Positions 44,901 through 56,660 are shown, counted from the first letter of the stretch. The stretch: DNA of 64,000 nucleotides from Dipteris shenzhenensis (GCA_047967505.1 CM106538.1); one strand, 5' to 3'. A program made the numbers and translations. The notes: generated from the letters alone by a model not told the origin.

Positions 44901-46011
44901 GCTTTCAGTCAAAAAACTAAATACTAAGTCATCACTCAGTGAGCGTGGAGAAGTCAACAACTGTAGGATACATATGGAGTTGAATAAAGTCTGCTTGTTG
45001 TACCAAACACGCGTAGCGATAGACACTGAAGAAGTCTCAGACTCTCTCGCACACTCAACACAAGAATACTAGATGATGCAGCGTAAATGTAAATTGCAGA
45101 ATCGATAGAGACAGAAAAGAACTCAGTAAATATCGTCCACAATGGTGGAAAATATCAGCCCAAGGTAACACGCTCGAACATTTGCAGCCAAAATCTGAAG
45201 AGTAAACTGAGATCTACAGGAAGGTACAGGCCTTCTTCTCACGCTCCTCGCATGCTTGCTGTTGAGGGCTTCAGTTGGGCATCTAAGGAAGGCGAATCAC
45301 CTCCCTGTATATTCTACGAAGGGCATGGAGTGCTGCATGGTGCCCTGAGGCACATGCATCAGCGCCTCATCACCTCCCTGTATATTCTACGAAGGGCATG
45401 GAGTGCTGCATGGTGCTCTGAGGCACATGCATCAGCGCCTCATCTAAATACAAGATGGATCTAGCCCGGGCATCCTCCTCATAGGGGGGCTGACATGTGA
45501 GGCGTTGACCTTTGATCTCAGACAAAGGTAACTCCCAGGTCAATTACCATCCCGCCAACTGCATAATGGTGGATTATGTGATCGACATAAACACAAACTT
45601 TGGTAGATGCCCATAATCTCATAGCTATGGGCTTCAGAACACAGGGCATTCGGCATCACGTTGCAGCGAAGCAAACATTACCGCCAATGATGACGTTAGG
45701 AAAAACGTTTGGTACATATAAATTGTTTCAGACGTATGTAAAGGCATGTCTTTTCCAGACAATGTTACGACACAGCTGTAGCGAGCCAAGTATCTCAAAA
45801 ATAAGAATCAAGGAGTGATGAAAAAACGTAGTATACTTGTACAAATAACAGAGAGGTACAAGGAAAAAAATCGCAGCCCCTGTTGTGCGTGCAGTTATGT
45901 TTGTTTTACCTGAGTTTCAAGCTGTTGAAAGCGCTTCTCTATGTCATGAGATATAGAAACACCTTCACTGCTCGACATCACACAGTGTCCATTTTGATGC
46001 CCTTCTTCCAT
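31848..46011 (-). CDS. unidentified long coiled-coil protein, about 8 exons
   Basis: The model joins minus-strand exons 46011-45910, 44752-44645, 44319-44168, 44024-43916 (end tentative), 43357-43217, 41080-40919, 40280-39735 and 32909-31848. Nearly all junctions are phase 0; the exon 3/4 junction is phase 2 and closes correctly. The product is about 793 residues. The first 250 look mostly globular (E/S-rich patch near 90-110, a hydrophobic stretch near 145-160). From about 255 on it is charged and heptad-like, with E/K/Q-rich coiled coil to the end. A plant nuclear-lamina-like (NMCP/CRWN) protein was considered, but the hallmark N-terminal segment is not visible. The introns carry LINE fragments and an inverted LTR pair. 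No function is assigned. Confidence 0.7.
34130..34540 (+). repeat. C/T-rich tract
   Basis: About 400 bp of CCTCCC/CTCCCC-type sequence. Several frames stay open only because of composition. Confidence 0.6.
34625..34870 (+). pseudogene. LINE ORF1 (DUF4283-like) fragment
   Basis: Plus-strand reading with KGWMLARLRSGFSPRLSDI, LLGRGFSQVAFGS and AASTMLKASTL, the 'W..L...F.P.L..I..LG.GF..V.F....A...L' pattern of DUF4283. Only this domain is present. Confidence 0.45.
34880..36200 (-). pseudogene. LINE RT and C-terminal remnant
   Basis: The minus strand has GIKQGCPLSPTLLGLYIYEL at about 36150-36090 and LLYAYNVVLLSS at about 36000. The latter is the catalytic YADD motif changed to YAYN. LKINLDISRAILF follows at about 35900. 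At about 35090-34960 a C-terminal zinc-binding-like CTLCDL...EEQFVFRCAVYYEIR appears. This is a different LINE type from A to C, to judge by the 'CPLSPTLFGLYIDEL' signature. In intron 7 of the host gene, same strand. Confidence 0.65.
36950..38250 (-). pseudogene. possible retroelement protease remnant
   Basis: The minus strand at about 38060-38000 reads EPNKPLMVETGADCSITF, resembling a retropepsin start (D/E-T-G-A). Degraded readings continue to the left. Weak. Confidence 0.25.
38841..39135 (+). repeat. LTR of the Copia-like family (plus copy)
   Basis: Starts TGTCAGAACATGAAGTCAAG and carries GTGCCACGTGTCATAT, CCTATAAAGG and TCTACATGTGAGTACTTTC as in the LTR family at 2637-4905. The last bases are missing. 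Confidence 0.8.
39136..39467 (-). repeat. LTR of the Copia-like family (minus copy)
   Basis: On the minus strand it runs from TGTTAGGAAATGGAGTC (39467) to CTGTGTTCCTTCA (39136): a complete LTR with TATA-like CCTATAAAGG. It lies tail to tail with the plus copy. Confidence 0.85.
39735..40280 (-). CDS. coiled-coil gene, exon 7
   Basis: 546 bp, 182 codons, phase 0. Acceptor GATATGCAG, donor AAG|GTAACC. It begins EKGNLDSKLKAVETG and includes a non-heptad part (SLEVADINSLSHLVVGVDAE) before coiled coil resumes. Confidence 0.85.
40919..41080 (-). CDS. coiled-coil gene, exon 6
   Basis: 162 bp, 54 codons, phase 0. Acceptor GGTCATCAG, donor CAG|GTCTTG. Contains EREEQLRIAENRLLEEQRKL, the first clear heptads. 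Confidence 0.8.
41261..41283. repeat. AC microsatellite
   Basis: (AC)11 in intron 5. Confidence 0.95.
41780..42480 (-). pseudogene. LINE C-family fragment in intron 5
   Basis: The minus strand reads RWIFTSAPLRPPSSPLMAAI, then KEIDRQPIMWNES, closely paralleling LINE C ORF2 (RWIFTSAPLTQPRSPLV... EEIDRQPLV-stop). It continues to about 41780 with DMPLTDSTWLGAFTPIQVI. A diverged copy of the same LINE branch. Confidence 0.75.
43217..43357 (-). CDS. coiled-coil gene, exon 5
   Basis: 141 bp, 47 codons, phase 0. Acceptor TTTTTCAG, donor AAG|GTACAA. Reads GNMLVMLNYEGITMHIFIKQ and RLVYFAKQDEISPLLDAA, a globular-looking segment. Confidence 0.8.
43916..44024 (-). CDS. coiled-coil gene, exon 4 (3' end tentative)
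   Basis: Acceptor CTGCAG|GAATGAG. It completes the split codon of exon 3 and reads NEFCRMLSDIRSLPKDFKEQ. The donor TTG|GTTAAT at 43914-43915 keeps phase 0, but weaker alternatives lie further left, since the frame stays open to 43790. Confidence 0.55.
44168..44319 (-). CDS. coiled-coil gene, exon 3
   Basis: 152 bp. Acceptor TTTGCAG, donor AAG|GTACTA, ends in phase 2. Acidic and serine-rich: VASGEEQSELLKEVQ, then SLPGTPGSSDEAELEADRS. Confidence 0.8.
44645..44752 (-). CDS. coiled-coil gene, exon 2
   Basis: 108 bp, phase 0. Acceptor ATTGCAG, donor CAT|GTAGTT. Begins WLRFQKRVAFWESDKEAL. The donor is weaker than the others. Confidence 0.6.
45296..45441. repeat. 73-bp tandem duplication in intron 1
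   Basis: Copies at 45296-45368 and 45369-45441 (ATCACCTCCCTGTATATTC...) differ at about one base. Confidence 0.93.
45910..46011 (-). CDS. coiled-coil gene, first coding exon
   Basis: ATG at 46011, 34 codons, strong donor CAG|GTAAAA, phase 0. Reads MEEGHQNGHCVMSSSEGVS and ends IEKRFQQLETQ. An upstream non-coding exon is possible. Confidence 0.7.
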
Positions 46012-46990
46012 ATCGGTGGTTCGCCGACAGGCCTGTCGAAACAAAGCATAGGCAGTAAATATATGTTAGGGGACATCTTGCGGCGTATAACGCGCTCTTG
46101 TCAGGCCTTCCAACGCCCGGTTTAAGTGACACGTAATCCCTTGGGGACCTAACATACGTAACAAGTTTAGCACAAATCCGACGTTCAAAAGCAGAAAGAC
46201 GAATCTTTAAAGAACTTCGCTGGAAAAATGCAGCAGCTAGACGTACTACATGCGAACTTCAATGAGCTGTTCAAGTCGAGCGTTGAGCTTCTTTTTCTTG
46301 GTTTCAGACAAGGCAGTTGCGTTCGGCATTAGAGGAAGATACGTAAAGAAGCCATTTTATCGACGAGCATTACGTACCAAGGCGGGTCTAAAGGTGTGAG
46401 GATTGAGAGAACTGGGAACGACATGGGTACTGCGACGTCAACAAGATGGCGGTGGCAGAATCATGGGGAGCAGGCATTGTATGATGCATGCATCACTAAC
46501 ATGACTGTAGCAATCTTGCAAGGGAGTAAACAAGTATTCTACATGAGAGGCAAACACATTGGTGAAGGTCCGTGGAATTGGAGAAAGATAGGAGACGACG
46601 AGGTCGGAACTCTGTCGGCAGCACTAGCAGCACGCTGAATATCGACAGGGCGAGGCAGCTGTGGACGTGCAGCGAAAGGTGGCGTGTTTGAAATGGAATA
46701 GAAGCTGTGGCGGGAGAGCAGCTGCTAGGGGAGATGCACATAATGAAGAGGCCAAGCTTGAGATAGGCAAAGCGAGCCAAAATCAGTGGACGATCTTGGA
46801 CGCCATAGCCGAGAACTCTGCGATGATCGATAGCGATGAGAGGGAGGGATCTTGGAGGCCAAAGACAGTGATGAGAAAAGCGACGTATAAATGGGGATGG
46901 AGAGGAGGAGAGGAAACCCTAAAACAAGGGACTTCCATTGATTGATGAAGAGCACAGAAAGGCTTCTTCTTCTGCTGCTGCTAATGCTTG

Positions 46991-47027
46991 CTCTTCTTCT
47001 TCTTCTTCTTCTTCTTCTTCTTCTTCA
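46991..47027. repeat. CTT microsatellite
   Basis: About 12 CTT units. Confidence 0.95.
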
Positions 47028-47290
47028 ACTTCTTCTCGTCAAAAAGAAAACAACCGCTTCATCCCCTCCCCCCTTCTTAGCTTTAACACCCCCTTCCCCT
47101 TGGTCACACGCCTCCCCCTATGGTATATCATTTTATTTTTATCTTCCACTTCTTATACGCCCCCCTTGAGTTACCTCCCTCCCATCATCAGAACTACCTC
47201 CCTCCCATCATCACAACTGCACCTCGGTTTCGCCCCACCTAAGCAACAACAAGATGAATGCTCCCAAAGGCTTGCCTCAAATGCATAGCT

Positions 47291-47293
<3 letters not shown>

Positions 47294-47325
<32 letters not shown>
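47294..47325. repeat. GA microsatellite
   Basis: About 16 GA units, followed by a G-rich tract to 47390. Confidence 0.95.
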
Positions 47326-47330
<5 letters not shown>

Positions 47331-47420
47331 TCAATGTGCATGAAGGAGAAGAGGGGGAGAGAGAGAGAGGGGGGGGGAGGGGGAGGGCTTCCCTTGAAAT
47401 AGAGGAATAGGTGGAGATAA

Positions 47421-50270
47421 TCAATCATAAAAAACAAAAAACAAGTGGACCAATCAACAATTCAAACTTAAAAAAATCCGCCATTCACTAAGGCCTACCC
47501 ATAGCAGGGCAGGCCAAAAAGAAACCTAGTGCTTATCAACATAGCAGTTTGCCCTATTATCGTTGGCCTTTCGCATCACTCTACAAGATATGGATCTCAC
47601 ATTTGGAAAGACTGCCTTGTGACTCTAACTAATCACTATTTTGCAAAGCATCCAACCTACTTTTTGTCAAATTTTTGCATCAACATGTTGACAATGAGTC
47701 TTTACTCAATGGACACTCTACAACAATTTACATGAACTATATGAATTACTAAGCTTATAGTCTTCTCAATTTCATAAACAAGCTAATGTGCAAGCAGCCT
47801 ATGTGCTTTAATACTCGAGCACTTGCTTTCACATGACAAATAGTACTTTTGTTCATCTAAGAGTAATTTTGGCATAGTACTCTTATAGTTGTAATGCCTT
47901 AAGTGACAAGACACACACAACTACGACGTGTTGAGTATCTAGCATTATGCGTGCTCCTCCTCTTGTACCTAGAACATATTCTTCAAGTCCATATTAATAG
48001 GTCTTTCCATGTGTGTGGCATCTTAAAATCAATTACAAGTCCTTTATACATTTCTTCGTCCCTTTAATTTATGTATGTACATGTAAGAAAATCTATCATT
48101 GTGACCATAGCACAAAAGAATGCTTTCTTAACATGATGATGGAAGCAAGATTATGGAACCCATTTTATTGACATATTTTCAAAATTTTGAGGTATGGTAT
48201 ACTCCAATTACACTTGAGTCATCCAATCAAAACTTTGAGGTATGCTATCTGAATTAATGTCTACAATTACACTTCAGTCATCCAAATTTGCAAAATCTGG
48301 TTCATGGAAAGGTGAAATCAATCTCCATTGCTTTCCCTAAGAAAGACTGGTAAATATGAGATATTGATTTTATCCACCTAGAAGCCACTTGTTGCAAAAG
48401 TAGGGCTCATAGTGTTGACATAGGTGTGCCATTGTACAAGGGAGTTGATTGCAACTCCATCATCATGGCCTCAAACCCTAACATGATGTACATGCTCAAT
48501 CATGACTCTATAGGTTGCATTATCTACCCTTGTGTAGGTCCCTATCCACTTCTCAGTGTAGGCCTAGGGCACTATTCCACTGGAGGCCAAATTTTGTATG
48601 ATCAAGGTCCTTTTTTTAGGGTCCGACCCCCCCATGCAATACAAGCCAGCATTTTCCCCAAACCAAAAAAAAAAAAAAATCAAGTAGTCTATCCTTGTGT
48701 GCATCCTCAAAGGATGTCCTCGCCCTTGTCTGACTCCAAGCATGAAACCTATCTCCCCTGCATCCTAGCTCAACTAAATGTATGTGACTACATGATTACA
48801 TTAAGTGCCAGTACTCAATAGTCTCGTGCTCTCTCACCTTCCTCTTTGACCTACACAAATGAGAAATGTGAACGATCTATCATGTCAAATATTGAAAAGT
48901 TTAAAGCATGATTTGGAATTTGAACAATGAAAATCATCCTGCAAAACCTTCCCATAATTGTGGATGTGTTCCATGACAAAACAACACTAACGTCAGCAAT
49001 TTGTGAGCTACATCATGTGCAAAAACAAGCATTCCTCTCATGAAGCCACTACGAGCTTCTAGGCACTAGCTCTTCCCTTAACAAGGATTCACTTGTCTAT
49101 CCATCTACACACAATCCATTGCCATCCCTAAAAGTGTATTATTTGAAAAAATGGCAAAAACCACGAAAACAAACCTTGGTATATCCAATTTTTTAGGTCT
49201 ACACTGATTGTAGGCAAATAAAAAGGCGACATCTTGAAGCTCTATGAAATTGTTCCCTATTGGGTCCTAGATCTTTTGGAAATTGTAACTCAACATGTAT
49301 AAATTAGAATTGCGAATAGTTTGTCACTGTACTAGAGAGATGACATTCGAAACAAAATTGACATGCTATCAAAAGAATTCTTTGATATTGTATGAAAGCA
49401 TATTGGACAAAACATATTTTGAAGAATAATTGTATTAATGAGAATGATGAGAGTAGGGGTGTCACATTGTGTGAAGATTATGTGCTACATAATGGATGAG
49501 CCAAAGTCGAGCCACTAATCAAATCCATCAATTGAATAGAACAAAATAATGGTAGTCAATTCATTCATGATTATGGCATGCCATTGTTTCTCCGTAAGTT
49601 TCACCACTCAGATAAGCTTTGCTTTGTTTCAATTCGGTGTTTCTTTCCTCACCTACACAATTACCTCTTCCCTGTCGCTTTTAATTGTCTTAGCAGCCTC
49701 ATCACCTTGGTCTTTCTAATAGCTCGCTCCAATTGCTCTACTCTTTAATGATGTGCATTTGCTTTTGTAATGTGCTTGGCAATTATAATAAAGAAGCACG
49801 AGTTTTAAAATTTTCCTTGTCACACTACTCTCCTTGACATTTGTGAACCTAGGATCCTCGAAACTCCTACCTCTTTTCCATTCACATTAGATTGTCAGTT
49901 TGACACATTGGGTTTATTTTCAAGGTTGTACTTTTTTGTTAACTGGACAATTTTACAAAGCAACCATAGTCAACATTTAAATGGATCCTTTCACCATTAA
50001 TTATCAAATGTCACCAGTACATTTTTATCCTCTATACAAAATTTTTTATCCTCTATACAAAATTGACCTTCAATAACATTAATGGAAGATTTTATTTTTT
50101 TTGAAATCGACCGAATATAATTTTTGGGAGCTTAGCTTTGCAAAAATGAAGTATACAAGATGGTGACTGTGGTAAACAAGCCCTGCGCCTACATTGCTAA
50201 TAGCAAAATGCCTACTGAAGGTTTTAGCTACACATATCTATCTATTAATTAGGTTAGACAACCAGACTAC
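47421..50270. other. AT-rich intergenic DNA
   Basis: No frame above about 130 codons and no domain seen; scattered short frames only. Confidence 0.5.
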
Positions 50271-50279
50271 CTCTAACCT

Positions 50280-51465
50280 CCACCACACGACTAAGATGTT
50301 GTACATTACACTTGACCTCGACCAGAACCAAGGAAGCTCTATAGCTACATAGATTCCAATGTTTGAATATCGACCTCCCAAATGGCTAGAAACACAGAGG
50401 CTTGGATCTGCGGCCAGCCCAGAGTCAACGGAAGGCCTCTAACATCGCCCAAAATGGTTGCCTTCCAATTGGACCTTAAATTTCACCAAGCCATTAGCCC
50501 TAAACTTCTGATTGCTTGTTGTAGACGAGCCCAAACTCCTCTAGAGACAACACAATTCCAAAATAAATGTCGGACTTGCTCAACTACCTGCCCACATAAT
50601 AGGCATAGAGGTGACAAAGTGATGCGCTTTGCCAAAATGCCTTTGAGAGGCAGCTAGTTATGAATCCATTTCCAAAGGAGAAAGCTGGCTTTCCCCACCA
50701 TACCTAGCTTCTAGATATCTCTGAATCTAGCCCTCCACCAAGAAGAACTTATTCTCAGGGACCATTAACGATCCGATAAGCTTTGCGGGTGAACAATTTT
50801 CTTAAACCCGATTTCCCTAGCATCCACTAGTTTAATTTCCAGTCATGGGCCTCTATTGGATTTGTTGGACACGAGCACCTTCTACCTAGATCCTATTGCA
50901 TAATCTAATGCAAAGGCCACATTAAGGATATTTTCAAATATATCCCTATTCTTGAGATGAAGACATTTTTCTCCTCATCCACAACTTTGGTGCAAAGCTC
51001 CTGAATCCTGATGGCCAACAATTTTGCCAACACCTTATATGATGTGCTAAACATTGTTATGGGCCGCCAATCTCCTAACTTTATTCTATTGGAGTGCTAG
51101 GGAAACAATTTAACTAGCCCTGAATTGGTATTGACTATGAGGAACCCTTTTTGAAACGCCAAATTGGCCATGTCGACCAAATCTTGGCCAAAAACATCCC
51201 AAAATACTGTGAAAATTTCTATAGTAAAGTCATCTAGACCAGGGGACATTAAGAGCATCCTTAGGTCATTAATGGTGAAAGGCTTGGCTACCACAGACCT
51301 TTGGTAACGAGATACTCTGCAATCGAGCCCCTCTAATTCTTGCATATTCTTTTGCCATGCCTCGTCTTGGATATTCCAACCATGTTGATTTAGGGTAATC
51401 ATACAACTTGGGTTTGACCTAAACCAATTAGGTGATGTATTGCTTTTTTTTTTCATTCCAACCAC
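50280..51465 (-). pseudogene. LINE remnant (pre-RT to zinc-binding region)
   Basis: The minus strand at 51290-51100 reads KPFTINDLRMLLMSPGLDDF and FWDVFGQDLVDMANLAFQKG, the LINE 'F...E......P..DG....F....W......' segment. WRPITMFSTSYKVLAKLLA follows at about 51070-51020. From 50720 to 50540 there is a zf-RVT-like stretch in broken frames. The RT palm is largely deleted. Confidence 0.6.
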
Positions 51466-51469
51466 GCTA

Positions 51470-53600
51470 GTTTAGGACATTCACATAAGTGGTGTTTAAC
51501 CTGAACTAGCTCGGCAGTATGTTGCATGATTTTTCTACCATTGCAGTGGTTTAGGACAATCACGTTAGGTCCAAGCTATCCTAGTTTAGAATTTAAACAG
51601 TTAGAAGTAAAGTTTTCTACAATTATAGACAGCCGTCGGACTGGTTATAAGACAACCACTGAGTTGTGTTGTCTCAAGCATACATGTGTATGATGTGCTC
51701 ATCAAACTACTTGCATCCCATCTGCTTTCTCAAAATGTCCTTTTTTGGAGAAACTCTCGTGTTCTTATGCCTAAATAGTGTCACTCTAGCAATGAGTTCT
51801 GCATAGTAGGTTGCCTATCCTTTTATTGCATTTAGACTCATCATGCACTACTTCCACTCTATGCATTTAATTAATAGAGATACATTGGTCCTTTTGATGG
51901 ATAACATCTTTGACTTTATGTTCCCAAGTCATTTTTTATTTGTTTTAGGGAATGCTAACATAGCTAATGTCCACCCCTTTTGTAGCTAGTTGATCTAAGC
52001 TATGTGCCATTTAGTAGGCCTTTTCTCAAGCTAGAGAGTAGCATCTCTTGTGTGCATCTCCTAAGGTGTTGCAAGGTTGTCATTCTATGAATTCTAGGGT
52101 GCATGGTAAGCTTCTAATGACACAAGACTGATACTCATTTGAATAGCCTAATGTTGCTACTATAAATTCTCCCACCAATAGGTTCACAACAACTCATATT
52201 CTTTGCTCCGATGGCAATGCTCCAAGGCATGCATATGCAACCACTTCCTATTGTTGCTCTGCAAGGAGTCTTCCGTCTTCTCATTGGATCTCCCTCTCCA
52301 AGCATCATAAAAATGTATTCCATTTCCATTTTGATCCCTTGCCATTTATTTCCTTGACCCACAATATATTCCTTGTGCCTTCACCAACTCGCATCCTCTA
52401 TGGAATCGTATCGAAAAAGAAGAAATGAAAATTTATAAATAGTGTTGGATTTATTGAAATATATTTGCACATTTTCAAATTCTTTCATCCTAGGGTAATT
52501 AAGATACTAACATCACCAACTATGAATGTTTTAAGACCACCATGCACTAGTCCCACCAATATAGATTCCATGTTTTTGTATTGATTTTCAAGAAACCAAG
52601 AAAAAGTTATGGAGAGTGCCCACAAATGGGTGTGAAAAAGTTTAGCACAACATTGGAGGCCCATTAATTTGCATAAATGTGATCAATTATATGTGTTCTT
52701 TGGTTGAGAAGAATCTCACATAGTGTACTTTTGAATGATTACTTGTTTGCATTCATGTGTTAAACAAAATTTCAAAGTTTTTGAATAAACTGTTATATCT
52801 TATACTATTTAGGATGCATGCTTCACTTGCAACTGTAACACTTGAAATGATCTAATGATCTCATTATACATTTGAATTGTGTGGCTTTTTGTCTCATATT
52901 AAATTTTAGAATGTGCATTACTATACTGAGACCAAGTTTGCCAAATTCCACTTAGCAATCCATAAGTTATGGTTGGCAAGTTACCTATACACAAAAAATT
53001 ATCCTAAACCTCACAAAAAGTCACAACCCAAGCTTGCATTGACCCAAACTAATTTTGAATGTTCGAGCCATTGGACCGAGCTACCACAAGCAGGATAAAG
53101 TTATCATCATAAAAATACTTGCAAGCTTGTAAAATGGTCTCCAACAATCCATATGTGAAAAGAGGTTGATATGACGTATCTATGTGGGGTTGCTAATGTG
53201 AAAATGGTTTTAAGTTGGTAGGGAAGAAGAACATGAGTACTTTGAATTCATATAAATAAGATTAAAGTTGAAATCTAGCATAGAAGAAAGAACATCCTTT
53301 GGATGTATACTTGAGGGTGATTTGTGCAACCATGAGGCATGGTGAATCTTCTTGTTTGAAATTGATAGATCACAAATTGGCAGGAGATCAATTGATTGAT
53401 ATTCTCTTTTTCTTGCCATGGATCAACACTCCATGTTGAAATTTTTAAATTTAATACGCATGTGAATGAGGCTTTTGCTCCACTTGTTAGAATCTTTCTA
53501 CAACCTTGCAACAATTTGATAGTTTCATTGATGAATATGTACATTTGGTACTTGCTAAATGCTATTGAACTTGAACATGTGATCGCTTTTATAGAAGCTA
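51470..53600. other. AT-rich intergenic DNA
   Basis: Nothing recognisable; short frames without domains. Confidence 0.5.
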
Positions 53601-54183
53601 TCGAACACACCACACGTGCACACACGGTCAGCACCAAGTGATTAGAGTCCATTCTTGCATTTTTAAAAGTGTTCATGCTCTTGCATGCTGACCTCACTAC
53701 TATCACATTGCACCACACAAGTGCACTCCACTCAATCACCCTTTTTCCCCCCACCCCACACCACACTCCTTCCTTCTTTTTCTCTCTTTTACATAGTCAC
53801 TACCCCGCCAACCATCGCCAAACTAGTACGCTGCCGATCGTTGCGATCCCAATATCCCACTGGTTGATGCCAAAGCCAAACACCACCACTCGTTACCATC
53901 CCACACCGCATTTCCCCATCGTCATTTGAGTACCATGCCGATCGCGGCCTTGGCCACATCCTGCCGACCGTCGCCATCAAAGTTCAGCGCCGAATGCTGC
54001 TATTGAATTCAGCACCGACAATCGCCATACCAGTATCCCGCTGATCGGGGGGATAGGAAATCTACAAAGGCAGGCCTACCTCACTGGGTCATCGCCATAG
54101 CTGTTGCCCCAGAACTCTATCAAAATTTACCCCAAAATCTGATAGTTTCCTGCCCCTTCCACTACATTCCAAGTAGCAAGTTT

Positions 54184-55720
54184 ATGTCCTCCTGTTCTTC
54201 CTCATCCATTGATTCCCTCGTCACTCAACTTCCACTCCTATTTGCAATGGAGTCTGAACATGACTTCTTTGAGTTCGAAGTTGGCCTAGGGCTCCATAAC
54301 CTAGAGGCCACTGGCCCATCGGATTCCCAAAGCACCCCTTCTGCCACAATTCACATGCCGATTGAGATACCCATGGAAGATTTTGAAGACAAAGAAACTT
54401 CCACCAGGCATGCCACTCAAGAAGAGCCATCTACAACAGGCATGCCTCCCATGAAGACACAAAAGTGCACCTCAATGCCAACCACAGGTGAGTATAAGAT
54501 CGTGCTTTCACAAGCACACTCGCCACTCGGAGAAGTGTGGCTCCAAGAGCTAAATGCTTGAGTGATACATTCATTCTTCGCCTACGAGGGCCATGACTAC
54601 ACCCTCCACTACCATGCAGCAACAGCATACGTCGCTCTCCAAGACCCAGTAGTCGTGGAGGTGCTCAATTTTGCAAGCTTGGGAAGAATAGCCACCCATT
54701 TCCCATGCCACCAGGACATGACTTTGCTGGCAGAATTCCTCAAGGTGTATGATGACAACACCAACATTGGTGTCCTGCATGGTGTAGCAGGCAATCCCCA
54801 CCACTACCAGATCAATCAGACACGGTGCGGGTAGCATTCAACCTACCACTAGTTGGCGAGAAATACTCCAAGCAGAAAAAGAAGCTCGACACCCTCAAGA
54901 CCGATCTGTCACTTCGACCACCACAAGTGTGGGGGCCGCATCCAATTCACCACCATCCATCGAGGTAGAGCAACTAGTAAGAGCCTTGCAATGGCTCACT
55001 CAAGTTAAGCACACGGACCATCATCAATCCATTGTGCCCAATATCTTGCTGAGAATGGTGAACTTCCAAGAGACGAACTGGGCTGACTACTTCTACAGCC
55101 AAATGCGAGATGATCTCGGCACCCACAGACGTCATCGGCAATCCCATGTTGTACATGCCGGTCCTCTATTACTTGAGAAGTTAGCATCTGCCAGTCGGCT
55201 TCGGCCTCGCTGAGAAATCCACCACCGATCCCGTACAGACCAAGCAAGAAGAGATAGAGATAAGGCCCAAGAGAGCAAGGACAATGCCAAGTGTCACTCC
55301 GGTAACTCATGTCCAATCGAAAACAAGTCAGCCGCTTGACCAATATGAGGAGCGCTAGTTGCACGAATTCATGCAATGAAAACTATGCCTCTAGTGGGCA
55401 GGTCCTCAAGATAAGGGCAAACAGGTTCAAGGAGGGCCTATTCTCATTGAAGACCTCCAAGGTGATGACACAATCAAAATCGGCCTCCATACAGAAGCCA
55501 AAACTATGCCAACAACCCCTATTGCGCCCTTCGTCTCTGTCTCCACCCCCCCTCAGGAGACAACATCCTTCGCCATTCGCACCTCTTCCACTCCATGGGT
55601 AGGCCTAGCGGAGGCTATACAATTTTGCAGCGCGCCCCACTATAGTGCAACGGGTGCACATGACAGCAGAACAGTTATCATGCGTGGACGTGATGGAGCT
55701 GAACCTATTTGAAGCCATGG
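54184..55720 (+). pseudogene. coding-like stretch antisense to the Tat-like remnant
   Basis: Consecutive plus-strand frames (54184-54561, 54562-54834, 54929-55213, 55309-55602) separated by single stops or shifts. The first is S/T/E-rich (MSSCSSSSIDSLVTQLPLL ... MESEHDFFEFEVGLGLHNLE). The second looks globular (YEGHDYTLHYHAATAYVALQ). No domain recognised. It lies just downstream of the integrase C-terminus of the minus-strand Gypsy remnant, where Tat-lineage elements are known to carry an antisense ORF. It could instead be a decayed host gene. Confidence 0.4.
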
Positions 55721-55859
55721 GACAACTACCCTAGGTCACCTGCACAATCTTTCAAAGGAGGCAGGAGCAAGCCTCACAACTCTCCTCCAGTCTCATCCAA
55801 GCCTAGCTGTCGGCACATGAAAGCCCATCGACAATGGTCGCCTCGATGGCCTAGCGCTT

Positions 55860-56660
55860 CATCCTGGCCACCTTTGCCTTGAGTTCTTTTTCTCTATGCA
55901 CAGCTTGAAGGGTGGAGAGAGTGAGTGGTCCATAGTATCTTTTTAATTTGCTCCCATTTAGGTAGCCATTCATTTCTGTTCCATCAAGGGTGGCTATTCC
56001 GCGTGACCCCTAAGGAGTGATCTCAATTACACGGTAAGGACCCATACCTTGGTACTTAAGCTTGCATTTGGTATTGTAGACACTATATAGGAGCGCCAAA
56101 TCTCCTTCTACCAGGTCCTTGTTCTTGAGGTTGTAGTCAAACCACTTCTTATGTCGAGCCGTTTCTACCCAGAGAGAGTAGGCTCTGTGCGCAACCTTGT
56201 CTCTCCTAACTTTTTGAGGTCGACTAGCTATTCAGCTAGCACTCTTTTGTGAGTCTTTCTTTTATAGCAAGATGGAGGCTAGGCACTACATACTCCATTG
56301 GCATTACTGCCTCCACCCCAAAGGCTAACTTGAAGGGGGTACAATGTGTTGCCACTTTGTAGGAGGTCATGTAGGCCCATAATGCTGCTATGAGCTTATG
56401 CTCCCAATCGGTACGACTGGCTTCTACCGTACATGTGATGATCTTACAGCGTGTTTTGTTGGAGCTTTTGGCCAAGCCATTTGCTCTGGGGTAGTATGGA
56501 ATTGACTTCCTATGAATGATCATAAACTCACTCATCAGGATTGCTATGGTTTTGTTGAGGAAGTGAGTTCCTGACTAACTCCAAAGGACATCCAAACTGC
56601 ATAATGACTTGTTCATATAAGAATTTGGTAGTGGACCTTGCATCATGGGTGGGCCTTGTA
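55860..56660 (-). pseudogene. Tat/Athila-like integrase remnant
   Basis: The minus strand has SGTHFLNKTIAILMSEF, then HRKSIPYYPRANGLAKSSNK (the 'H.kStpYyPqaNGq.E..Nk' motif with the catalytic E lost), WEHKLIAALWAYMTSYK and FKLAFGVEAVMPMEY. The C-terminal part at 56100-55900 has YNTKCKLKYQGMGPYRVIEI and LDGTEMNGYLNGSKLKRYY, typical of Tat/Athila integrase ends. Several frameshifts. Confidence 0.75.

Larger units (their letters stand above)
46012..47420 (-). promoter_or_regulatory. probable 5' region of the coiled-coil gene with microsatellites
   Basis: Upstream of the first coding exon. It has a (CTT)n tract (46991-47027) and a (GA)n tract (47294-47325, TC on the gene strand), features common in plant 5' UTRs and core promoters. 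No TATA box could be assigned. Two plus-strand frames of about 80-95 codons at 46396-46945 show no domain. Confidence 0.35.

Noticed and set aside
44940-45610. A solo LTR starting TGTAGGATAC
   Set aside because: No matching 3' end and no 5-bp duplication could be found.
31848-46011. Naming the coiled-coil gene CRWN/NMCP
   Set aside because: Only general coiled-coil similarity is visible; the conserved N-terminal segment of that family was not found.
46396-46945. A plus-strand gene upstream of the coiled-coil gene
   Set aside because: Two short frames without domains, overlapping the probable 5' region of the minus-strand gene.
47421-50270. Host genes in the AT-rich interval
   Set aside because: Only short frames, none with recognisable domains or paired splice sites.
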